From NCBI GenBank assembly GCA_025618425.1, contig CM046845.1:6873491-6937490 (forward strand): 64,000 nt of DNA, given 5' to 3'. The notes beneath the pieces were generated by a model. It did not search any database and had not been told where the DNA came from. It saw nothing but the letters and a program-made list of their open reading frames with translations. The stretch comes from Heliocidaris tuberculata. Taxonomy: Eukaryota; Echinodermata; Echinoidea; Camarodonta; Echinometridae. Of the stretch, positions 12,080 through 21,669 are shown one piece after another. Within the stretch, counting starts at the first letter, position 1; every line of letters starts with the position of its first letter. Made by a program: the position numbers and the translations under genes.

Positions 12080-13356
12080 TGAATCAAATCTGCCAGTGGT
12101 ACGGTAAAGCATGGGTCCAGTCGGGGTGGGGTGACAATGGTCGTACAAGTTGGGCGAAAGGGTGAGCGAGGGAGGTCGATCATTAATGTTTTAAAATATT
12201 TTTAGTATTGTTGCTTTGTTCTATTTTCTCCAATTTCTTGTCTCATACCGCCCCCCCCCCCCAAAAGAAAAATGCTTTGTAAAATAAATTCTCACTATTA
12301 TAACAGAGTGATAACTCTTCAGGCCTATATGTTCTATATTGGGTATCCTGTACGAATCATTGAGAATATTTTCTTCCTCCTTTATGCTCAATATGTCCCT
12401 TCTTATCTGAGATCTTCCCCTTCTTCCTTCCTTTCATCATGTTCTTCTTCTTTAAATACATCTCACATCCCTATCTTTCAATCTCAAAACACATGAGATC
12501 ATTCAAACGGATACATGACTTGCTCTTTCCCTCCAACATAAACATAAATTCATCGATTGCTGGCGGCAAGGGCTAAACCTCACGTCCCCGATCTGCCGAT
12601 AGAGGATGTTATCTATTCTGATGACGGCCTTTAGGAAAATATCAAGAAACTTAAACTTTTACATTTAGTGATTGTATCCATGGTAACCTCCCCGATTTGA
12701 AGACAATGACCTTACCGTACACATTTGCGTATTTTGTTTGATTAGAACAATTCTATTAGATCGGGCCATAAATAACGATGAAATAATGTGTTGCTTAGCC
12801 GTTGAAAATCTTTTTTGTTCCACTCGGAGAAAGAATGCGAGTAGATCCGGACTTTTTCCGGGGGGGGGGGGGAGGGGAGAACTGTAAGGGACGGGGGGGG
12901 GGGGGGGCTAGTTATCTTCTTATCTTGTTCTTTCCGCTCTATTTATTTCTCTCATTTACCTTTTCCTATCTATTTAACCAAAGCGGGCCTTGAAACATAG
13001 ATTTAAGCATTAATGCCCGATCAAAACGAAGTTTACGACATAACTACACAATATCATGTCTAACTTTTTACATTTCATTATACAGTTTTTACAACTGTTT
13101 TTTAAGCCCTCTTAATTCCGCCCTTTCAAAAAATGTCACGCAACTTGATGATTGACTAGACAAAATGTGGCCTCTAGAAACGACCTCTGCTAGACCGTGG
13201 ATGCTCGATAACAAAAGACAGACGGAGGAGTGATTCATCAGACTTCGATGTTTGGAGGAGGAAAATGGGTGGGATGATTAGATTTTCGCCCGAAAATTGA
13301 AAAGTGTCTGGGTACATCAGCTCAGACGGCCCTCGAATTTGTCACTTGGATGTCCA
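12080..13356. other. Non-coding stretch with G-rich tracts
   Basis: No gene is recognised. A C run at about 12249-12262 and G-rich blocks at 12859-12872 and 12891-12907 are visible. Confidence 0.5.
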
Positions 13357-13488
13357 GGGGCCCGTTGCACAAAACTTGCGTTTGAACGCAACTCAGGAAA
13401 ATCAAACGCAACTTTATTTTCAGCCAATCAGAAGTGCGTTTGATTTTTAGGAGTTGCGATTAAACGTAAGTTTTGTGCAACAGGCCCC
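13357..13488. mobile_element. Palindromic MITE, family A copy 1
   Basis: The left arm GGGCCCGTTGCACAAAACTT is mirrored by AAGTTTTGTGCAACAGGCCC at the right. Within the arms, AACGCAACT-type words are again inverted, so almost the whole 132 bp can fold back. The centre contains GCCAATCAGA, a CCAAT box. Copies at 20383 and 37484 share the design. It is a non-autonomous DNA element with no coding content. Confidence 0.8.
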
Positions 13489-13489
13489 T

Positions 13490-16035
13490 CTAGCCTGGCT
13501 TCAAAGCAAATGGATTTTCCCTTATTTAATGAATTGCACTGAAGTGAGCATGGGGGTATGTACTAATAGACTAATTCACACTAATCCTTTACTTCCACTA
13601 CTAACTTGAAGCCTACATAGTTTGGGTTAGTCTACAAATCCAGACTCCGCACTTAACCAAACAGATTTTCATTGAGATGGAAAATTCACTTTGACTCGAA
13701 GCCATGCAAAATTAAGCTAAGGTGAATATACCATGATACGAACAGAACAGCTCAAGGGTACGAGAATGACACAGGTCATCGCCCTTCTTCAAGTCTTGAA
13801 TCATATACTGTACTTGGTTGTTTGTGAGAAAGTAGTTTCTGAACTTGCATCCTTATCATTGGCAACAAAGAAACTCTAAGAAACTAATGTACTTCCAACA
13901 CGCTATCATTAACTTCAAATCTTTCAAGTTCCTAGGGATATTTAAGTAATAATACGAATAAAATATAATTTTGGCACAGCACTTTAATAATCATTCGTGC
14001 AGTGTTATGGGATTAAAATATCAACAGTCCTGAAGGACGGTGCCATCAGCTACGGAACATCCGTTACGTCTGAAATAATAATTTCAGACAATCCATTTCA
14101 TATTATCTGAATCCCAGATATTCTTGTGTCTAAACAGTCACTCGAAAGTTATTACATGCCTGTAATAGCGATATTTTTCTTGCACCCCCCCCCCTTCTCT
14201 TCAGTTATCGTTAGAAAGGAAGGAGATAATTTAACCAGGATTAATGCCAGTCACATGTTATTGAAAGTTCAGGTAGGGAAATTTATAACATTAGGAGTTG
14301 AAAATCTCTATGAAATACCATTCATGGAAGATCAATGCTCAAACTTGTCAAGTCCCGTGTCCCCGGCCGTCACAAACGTAAAAGGAGGGGTAGATGTCAT
14401 TCAAGACAGTTCGATGTGAAGAGTGATTTTCAGATTCTACACGTTTATGTTACCCAAATGTGTATGTAGCAGCAATAAAAATCATATTTCAGAGTAGAGA
14501 AGAGGCTTCTTCCTCATTATTCATGCGCCCCATCAGGGTCGAAAATAACAAATTACCGGGACAAAACCGAAACTACCTCACCTGTTTTACGATCTTCCAT
14601 CCAATCAAATCACAATCTTCCATCGCTTTTGATTTCTTCTGACTTAAAATTCATCTTATCTCTCAAGGAAACTCTCCTCCTGACCTGTTGAATATCAACG
14701 ACCTTTTTATTTCCACAATCAGACGAGTTTGTTTGACGGAAATTAGTGATTTAGTGCTCGGAATTGGTTCTACCGTAAATCTACCCTTCTAACACCTGCG
14801 GCTGCATAATATAGTAATGAATACGGATTATACGGAAGAAAATGAAAATAACTCAAGAGAGAAATTATAGAGTTTGCGAAATCGGGTCATAATGATTGAA
14901 TTTATTCAGACGTAAGCACGAAAACATGCAATCTGACTGGTTCGCATTGTAAAGAACAGTTTCATAAAGATTTGTTGATAAAATGATAACATGTTAGAGT
15001 ATTTTTCTTAGGTTTCCTTTCTTCTCAAGGTGAATTCAAACTTGAAGGTTTTCTACCATTATAATAATGCAGGGAATTTGATTACGATGATTCAAGTTTT
15101 GTGAGAGTAGACACCAGTGGAATCAAATACCTTTCGCAGTGTGAACTCCAAGCAAAGGTGGAGCTTTCCCGTCGAGTTCTCACTTCTTCCACATAACATG
15201 CACAGGTACCCTACCTGGTGTCACTGTCCACTTTTCCAATGAAAGACAACAATCATGAAATCATGGGGACCTGTCAGAAAAGACTACAATCTTACCCCCC
15301 CCCCCTCCCCCCCCTCCCCCCCCCCCAATCATGAATATGCGTCAAAATGGGGAAGGTAGGGGTAGGGATGCCTAATGTAAGTTCGGAATGAACAGTGAGT
15401 CCTATGTGGAGCGTATTATTGCGTTCACCCCACTCGACCCCCCCCCCCCTTATTATGCGGATGGATAGGTTCCCCTATTTGGATGTAGGCGAAAAGGGGT
15501 ATTCCATTTCTGAAACCGTGTTGGAGCTTGGTAGGACAAGTGCAGGCTATGCATGATTATAAACCAGGGTTGGGTAGTTCATACGGGCTATACAGAACCA
15601 TGCTGTTCAGTTGAACAGAGCAAGGTCACACATGGTAATAATAATTAATACAAAAACTTCACAAGTTATTATGCCTATAAATGACGATGCATCATACTCA
15701 GAGGATTAGGAATAGGGCCTGATCTTTATCTGTTGCCATTAGGTCTACAACTATCTTTATTTCTTCTATTTCCTCATTTCCAATATTTTTACACTTTGCC
15801 TTACTTTGCTTTCGGATTACATTTGCTTCTACTTGGGCCTATACCCATTTCCACCTTCATGTAGCTTTCAGTACCCTAACCCTAACTGAAATTGGCATCT
15901 GCGGTCTAGACTATGGAATGTCATTTCCAAAATGTCACCCACTCCGTCTTCCATTCCAACTTCCATGTCGATCAAATCAATCATCCATCTCGTCGATGAC
16001 GTTGACGGCCGACTTGACTAATGACATGTTTTCAC
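13490..16035. other. Non-coding stretch with C-rich tracts
   Basis: No gene is supported. A 22-base palindrome (GTCTGAAAT, AATA, ATTTCAGAC) lies near 14068. C-rich tracts interrupted by T lie at 15295-15327 and about 15439-15450. Other parts are featureless. Confidence 0.5.
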
Positions 16036-16039
16036 TCAC

Positions 16040-16133
16040 ACGAGGTAGTCGTATCGCATTCCGTTTGCCGTCATCGAAATACACAGCAAGGTGAAGTTTA
16101 CCAGGTGAAGTTTACCAGCCGGTGGGTAACCCT
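16040..16133 (-). pseudogene. Candidate exon carrying a 14-bp tandem duplication
   Basis: On the minus strand a strong acceptor (TGTTTCTTCAG before 16133) and a strong donor (CGT|GTGAGT at 16039) enclose 94 bases. GGTGAAGTTTACCA is present twice in tandem on the plus strand (16090-16103 and 16104-16117). Upstream of the duplication the frame reads GYPPAGKLHL. Downstream, the frame that would follow if only one copy were present reads AVYFDDGKRNAIRLPR up to the donor. With both copies the frame shifts to VNFTLLCISMTANGMRYDYL. This suggests an exon damaged by a recent duplication, an allele, or an assembly error. The protein family is not recognised. Confidence 0.35.
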
Positions 16134-16139
16134 CTGAAG

Positions 16140-16970
16140 AAACACGGAACCAATCAACAGTTATGATTAATCCATCTATGAAATATCTAAGAGGGATCAT
16201 AATTCCCTGATAAAGTGAGAGCAAAAAAGAAGAAGCTAAATACACTGGATTTTACTACAGCACCACATGTTTTCCAACACGGGGCATGAAAGAATGGGTA
16301 CTGTTGTGGAAACTATATGCAATGGTGACATAATTATCATCTGGCAAGAATCGAGGGTTTGGAAGAAAATTAAATAAATGGATGAAATTAAATTATTTAT
16401 CTTAAAGTTTCATATTTTTAAATGGAAAATATGATATAAAAAAAAGATAATGCTGAAGAAAAAGCAATGTTCATGAAGCGCCAGATGTTTACATTTAGGC
16501 AATCAGCGACCACATTGGAATTATTTTGTAAATTATGTTTACGTAAAGTTAGAGTGTCCTCTGATTTGAGTGCAAACCTTGATAGTAAACAACATATCAT
16601 CAAAATAATCTGATGCTAATAAAGTCCATCGGTCAAAAATAGTTTCAGAGAAAAACATGGATTCAATTATAACTATGTTTGCGCAACGGCAATGAATGTA
16701 CCTCATGATTTAACAAAATGTGGGTGAGCGAAAAACCAGTAATTCAAGAAGGCAGACTTTCATTCTTACCCAAGTTCGGAGAGTTGTCCACACAGTAGTC
16801 GATATTGAATGGAAAAAAAAAATCGATTTCCAAACGGAACAACAGCATAAGGTGGATGTCACTGAAGTAACTTTGTTGATATATGTATTTGCTTCTCATC
16901 ACCTATTATTAAAATTCCGCACTAACGAACAAAATGAACTTCATTTGTGTAACAGGATACTTTCAGAGGA
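16140..16970. other. AT-rich stretch without recognised gene
   Basis: No gene or element is visible. A 91-codon plus-strand frame starting near 16720 has no ATG in good context and no family resemblance. Confidence 0.5.
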
Positions 16971-16973
16971 GGC

Positions 16974-17014
16974 GTCTGACCAAGGAGTTCTGTGATAACT
17001 CCTTGGTCTGACCA
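16974..17014. mobile_element. Minute hairpin insertion with direct repeats (copy 2)
   Basis: A perfect 12-bp stem GACCAAGGAGTT / AACTCCTTGGTC has a 7-base loop (CTGTGAT). The direct repeat GTCTGACCA is present at 16974-16982 and 17006-17014, partly overlapping the stem. With an 8-bp target duplication (GTCTGACC) the inserted body is only 24 bases, AAGGAG...CTCCTTG. The ends resemble those of the hairpins at 6782 and 19920. Confidence 0.6.
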
Positions 17015-17019
17015 TTTCT

Positions 17020-18221
17020 TCTTCTTTTTTTTTTTGGGGGGGGGGGGGGGAGGTGGTGTTGGACGAACCGTAACAAAGAGCCTTAAAGGGGTTGGATCTA
17101 CTTGAATCAAAATGATGAAACACTCTTCGTTTATGATAACCAATACCTCAAGACCCAGCTTCAAGTACCAAGGCATATCTCAACGTTGACATTGGCCTTG
17201 GTTTCAGAGTGGACATGACCCCACTCGACCTTTCCACCAAACAGAAGTACTACCCTTCAAAATCGGTATTCGACCATGGACCTTCGTGATCCATCAGGGG
17301 CTAAAAGTCAATCTGCAGCCCGTCAATTCCTCTCCTTTCTTGCAAGTCCTTTCTCGAGCCAGGACCTCTACCTTTCTCTTTTGACACGACTGTCCGAGGG
17401 CCACTCCCTATCAGAACACGGAGTCGACATCGTGATATCGTCAACTGGTCGCTGATCACACCAGTGAACTTTTGGCCCAACCAACAATAATTATGCATAG
17501 TACATACACATATGGCTTGATTTGACAACTTCACACGTGTACACAATCAATCACTCCAGCATCAAGCATGTGTGGCAAGTCATAATGATATTTTGATCAC
17601 TTTTCGAAGTCATGGAAACAATATGAATACACATGCAGGGCTACTCACTGAACGATGAAGACCTACCTACACAGAATATGGAAGCAATGTTTATGAAGGC
17701 TATCAAGCAAAAAGCAGATGATGTTTCGATCATTTCTCAAAGTTAATACTCACTTACCATGGAAACATGTAGTGCTGTACAGAACTTATGGCAACAATGT
17801 TCGCGAAGGCTAAAGAGCTAAAATCAAATATTTACCTTATGAACCTTATCATGCAAAACAATTTATTCGCCTATTAAATTATAGAATAATGACACAATGG
17901 TCCTTGCTTCTCTGATTGAACTTTTTTTGCAAGAATGCCTTCACCCAACTGATTTCTATCAGATCTACTGTGTGTACGAGGAGGTCATGGTTCAGTGATA
18001 TAGAACAGTGGTCTTGTAACTTGTAGAAACCAAAATCAACGTGCCATTTGTAAGGTCATTATCAAGTCCCTCAGACAAATTTTGAAGCCGTACGTCCACC
18101 TGGTTATAATGGTTGCGTTTTTACTAACATATAGTTATAATTTGGCGTTCATAGCAATCAGGTAAAATAAATCATCAACCAATCAATCACTATTCTAGGT
18201 AGGCTTGGCGAGTGGTTTTAA
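17020..18221. other. Non-coding stretch
   Basis: A T run and G run lie at about 17021-17050. A weak repeat of about 107 bp (ATGGAAGCAATGTTTATGAAG at about 17680 against ATGGCAACAATGTTCGCGAAG at about 17787) is visible. No gene is supported. Confidence 0.45.
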
Positions 18222-19190
18222 AGATAAAGTTGAGTTCCGGTCATGCGATTACATTGTGAAAGAAACTGTCTCAAAGCAATTCGGATAGGTTGATCATGTC
18301 TACTTAAAGGGCAATCCAACCTTGGTAATAAGATGATTTATGTGAAAGCAGCAGAAAAATAAGAAAAACAAGATGGTGAAAGTTTGAAAGAAATCGGACA
18401 AGAACTAAGAAAGTTATGGATGTTTGAAAAATGAGATCACTACATCTATGCGAATCTCAAATTGGCAATTTGGTGAGTCAATAGTGACATTTCTGTGGAC
18501 AACTCTCCCATTTGTCGTACACAAAAATATTATTAATTTGCGGTTTTCTTCGAGGCGCTTTAACCCTCGGGGCTGTACTCAAAATATATTGAAGATAGCA
18601 TATTGTTATAGGTCTTCATGAACGAAAAGATCCTACTGAGTAATGCATTTTGAAAAAAAAGTGACATTTTAGTCATTTTGTGTGTTAGAGCGAATGGGGG
18701 AGTTGTCCACCGCTACATCACAGTGACATTACCTATTCGGCCAATTTGAAATTCCCATAAGCATAGTGATTACAACTTTCAAAAATTCATAACTTTCTTA
18801 TTGCTTGTCCGATTTCGTTCAAACTTTCACCAATCTGCTTCTCTGATTTTTCCTCTTTCTTTCAAAGCAACTTGCTATTAAGGTTGGATTTCCCTTTGAA
18901 TTGGTGTATACTGTGAGGCTTTGGAATCATCAAAATGATAAGAAATTGACAAAATTCACCTTGAAAAGCACATACACTGCACACAGAAGGTGGTATATGG
19001 GACTGCCTACATATGTGGCATGAATGTTCTGCCGGAACATTTCAGCTATTTACCGTCCAATTTCGAATATACTTTCATTAGAAGAGCAATCCTTTTTAGG
19101 GGACATTTCTACTACGATGTTCTTCCAAACTGTCATGATAGGAATGAGAAAGCTCACAAATTATTTCTCACCTTTCCCAGAACTCAACCA
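18222..19190 (+). repeat. Dispersed repeat R, copy 1, split by a MITE
   Basis: The two outer parts (18222-18303 and 18901-19190) align in order with uninterrupted inverted copies at 32054-32432 and 52800-53195. Shared words include GCTTTGAGACA-type sequence left of the insertion, and TGTATACTGTGAGG, ATCATCAAAATGATA and CACAAATTATTT right of it. The break lies exactly where the MITE at 18304-18900 sits. The nature of repeat R is unknown. Short frames starting near 18990 and 53022 (minus) are vaguely alike because they come from the same repeat. Confidence 0.75.
18304..18900. mobile_element. Palindromic MITE, family C copy 1, nested in repeat R
   Basis: The ends are TTAAAGGGCAATCCAACCTT and AAGGTTGGATTTCCCTTTGAA, a terminal inverted repeat of about 20 bp. 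Subterminal arms also mirror each other (GAAAGTTTGAAAGAAATCGGA against TCCGATTTCGTTCAAACTTTC). The interior holds no protein. A second full copy is at 35341, with fragments at 44045 and 50045. I recall this repeat type as abundant in sea urchin genomes. Confidence 0.8.
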
Positions 19191-19199
19191 TCCCTTTGA

Positions 19200-19919
19200 C
19201 CGAACCAACATAATTTTATTCTCACAGAGGAAAGAGTAAAAACTTTCCCTTTTCCGTAAAAAAAAAAAATGTTGTTTACTACAAACATTTACTCTACCGA
19301 CGTGACAGAACAAAACAACAAATGGGCCCTTATTCGGCAAAACCTTACTCAAGTTGTAAAAATCATCTTGTTTGCATTTAAACCTGTTTCACCTTTTGCA
19401 CGTACTTTTGGACATTCCTTTCCAAACCAGCATGTGAAAGGCTTCGATACACTCCATTATTCAACCAAAGAGCTCTCTCTAAGTGATACCATTATGCAAC
19501 TCAGCTTTCCAAAGAAGTCGTCTCAATATTTGGCTAGGGTTTAGGATTAAGAAGTCTCTCTCAGGTGAAGTGGAATGAAGTAGAAATCGCTGCTAATTGC
19601 TTCTAAAAATGGGCAAATGTCAAAATTCACCTCAGATGAAGATGAAGCCCTTAAAATGTTGATACACCGTTCGTTTTTTGAAACCTGGAATTAAACCTGT
19701 TATTCCAAAAGTTTTTTTGCATTTTAAGCTACTAGATTTTCAAAGTAATGACGTATGAAGAAGAATAATGGGATTGGGTGCGATGGGTGCGGTCCATGGA
19801 AAGAAGGAATAAAACGTGAAAAAAAAAAGTCGTAAAAGTAGAGGTGACAAACACATTAATAAAAAAAAGGCAAGTAACTTAAAATTGTGTACTTCTACAT
19901 ATATATCAGTTTCCAATCC
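19200..19919. other. Non-coding stretch
   Basis: A short A run lies at 19259-19269. No gene, RNA or element is recognised. Confidence 0.5.
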
Positions 19920-19965
19920 GTTGAATCAGGGAGATGGGAGTTTGACCCATCTCCCTGGTTGAATC
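19920..19965. mobile_element. Minute hairpin insertion with 8-bp direct repeats (copy 3)
   Basis: A perfect 12-bp stem CAGGGAGATGGG / CCCATCTCCCTG (19927-19938 and 19946-19957) has a 7-base loop. Exact copies of GTTGAATC lie at 19920-19927 and 19958-19965, an 8-bp target duplication. The body is 30 bases, AGGGAG...CTCCCTG. The stem is clearly related to that at 6789 but the loop differs. Confidence 0.65.
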
Positions 19966-20382
19966 GTGGTGGTGGCGATGGTGTGTGGGTTGGAGGGGGG
20001 GGGGGGGTGACCAGCTCAGTGCAATATTCGAGGCTAGTAATCTTTTTCTTGCAGTTTGTACATTTCCCTGGTTTAAACATATACTTTCTTCATTAAAACA
20101 ACTTAAGCTTGTTATACTTTATTCAGATCTTAATAAATCTTCGAAGCAGTTTAAAAGTAATGATGGGAGATTATTCATTGTGCAAAATTAAGCTTAAATG
20201 GCTTCCGATTTAAAAGTAATTACGTCCAACTATTCCAAACACCCGGGCAAACCTAATAAAGAAAAATACCCAAGTATCCTTACTTATGAACTCTCACTGT
20301 CAAACTCATTATACATGCACTAAATGATTTCCATTCTGCTATTTATAATCTCGAAACACTCATAAGACAACATGAGTGAGCA
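19966..20382. other. Non-coding stretch with G-rich block
   Basis: A G run lies at about 19996-20007. No gene is supported. Confidence 0.45.
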
Positions 20383-20529
20383 GGGTCCTCTTGCATAAAA
20401 AGTTGCGATTAAACGCAACTCAAAAAATTAAACGCAAGTCCAAAATACGCGATCCTGATTGGTTGAAAATCAAGTTGCGTTTACTTTTTTGAGTTGCGAT
20501 TAAACGCAACTTTTTATGCAAGAGGGCCC
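20383..20529. mobile_element. Palindromic MITE, family A copy 2 (divergent)
   Basis: The left end GGGTCCTCTTGCATAAAAAG is mirrored by CTTTTTATGCAAGAGGGCCC. The arms repeat AGTTGCGATTAAACGCAACT in both orientations. The centre holds CTGATTGGTTGAAA, the complement of the CCAAT box seen in the other copies. The termini differ from copies 1 and 3 (CTTGCAT against GTTGCAC), so it may be a subfamily. Confidence 0.75.
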
Positions 20530-21486
20530 AGGCCAGACACATCATAATGTTCCTCTACCGTATATAGCAAACATGATATGTAACACATTATTCGTTCTTT
20601 ATAAAAGGGCCATTCTGTCTATTTGCAAATGGCACCTAACCCCAATAACCAGATTCAACACTCCAATCAAAGTTCCAACACTCAAACTTTTTTTATTAGA
20701 TCAATAAATTGTATATTTGCTAAGAATACCCCTCACGTTGCTCGCCCACATGGTAAAAACCCTCCCAATCAATAACAGTTATTTTTCTCACTCCCTATAC
20801 ACCTTTGCCACTTGGCGCAACACCACCATTATGAATAGAATCGCTCAAGAAAGGGCAATCGAGTAGCTTAATCTACTATTTGAGTGTGTGCACAACACTT
20901 AAATTTAATAAGCATATTTACTCTGAGCTTGCAGAGTTGACCAATTTGTGAGAAGTATAAAGGAGAGGGTATTGCGTAATATCGTACGGCAGGAGCTCTC
21001 TTCACATTGCTGAATAAATGCAATTGAAATGTTTTTCTTCACAAGTTTTACAAGAGCGGGGCTTTTGCTCAATTCTGATGGTGAATAATTTCATTCGTGC
21101 CACCTTCCCCCAAGTAATATGCAACGTTATACCTGTGACAATTCTCTCGTTATACTACCCCTAAATTACCTTGCTTATAAAGTTAAATTTACAAAATAAT
21201 GCAATTTAGAGATTACTGATTATAAATCGAAGAAAAGATCAAAACACAATTTACATCTTCTCTTTCGGTTATCCAAAATTTGCTCTGGCGACATTTGCTC
21301 CATAATTTATTTTGTCAAAGATATATAGATCGTGTTAAAGTTGTGATTGGGTGTTAAAATTACGTTTACGATTAGGGTTATGTAAGGTGTTTCACTGTTT
21401 GGTCCAGGGTTGAAGTTAGGATATTCTATTTCAGTTTTATTTCAGTGGTTCAGGTGAGACGGGTGGAAAATGTCAGTAGTCCATCA
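20530..21486. other. AT-rich stretch without recognised gene
   Basis: Nothing with gene or element structure is visible. Confidence 0.5.
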
Positions 21487-21662
21487 ACCCAGTGGCGGAT
21501 TTAGTGTACATTGTGCCCCCTCTTTTTCCAATTGTGCCCCCCCCCCCCCCCCTCTTGGAACTGATAACCTTTTTTTTTTTTTTTTTTTTTTTTGCTTGTT
21601 AGAAAATTTTCTGAGATTTGTTTCCCCTCCCCCTTTACAAAATCCTGGATCCGCCCCTGCAT
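21487..21662. repeat. Dispersed repeat with GTGGCGGAT...ATCCGCCCC ends
   Basis: The left end CCCAGTGGCGGATTTAGTG and right end CCTGGATCCGCCCCTGC are loosely inverted. The interior is a C run, a T run of more than 20, then TTGCTTGTTAGAAAATTTTCTGA. The right half matches 4350-4636. It is a non-autonomous dispersed repeat. The frames over it are not genes. Confidence 0.6.
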
Positions 21663-21669
21663 CAACCAT

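Noticed and set aside
12000..12183. Histidine-rich frame on the minus strand
   Set aside because: Translation of the GAT microsatellite.
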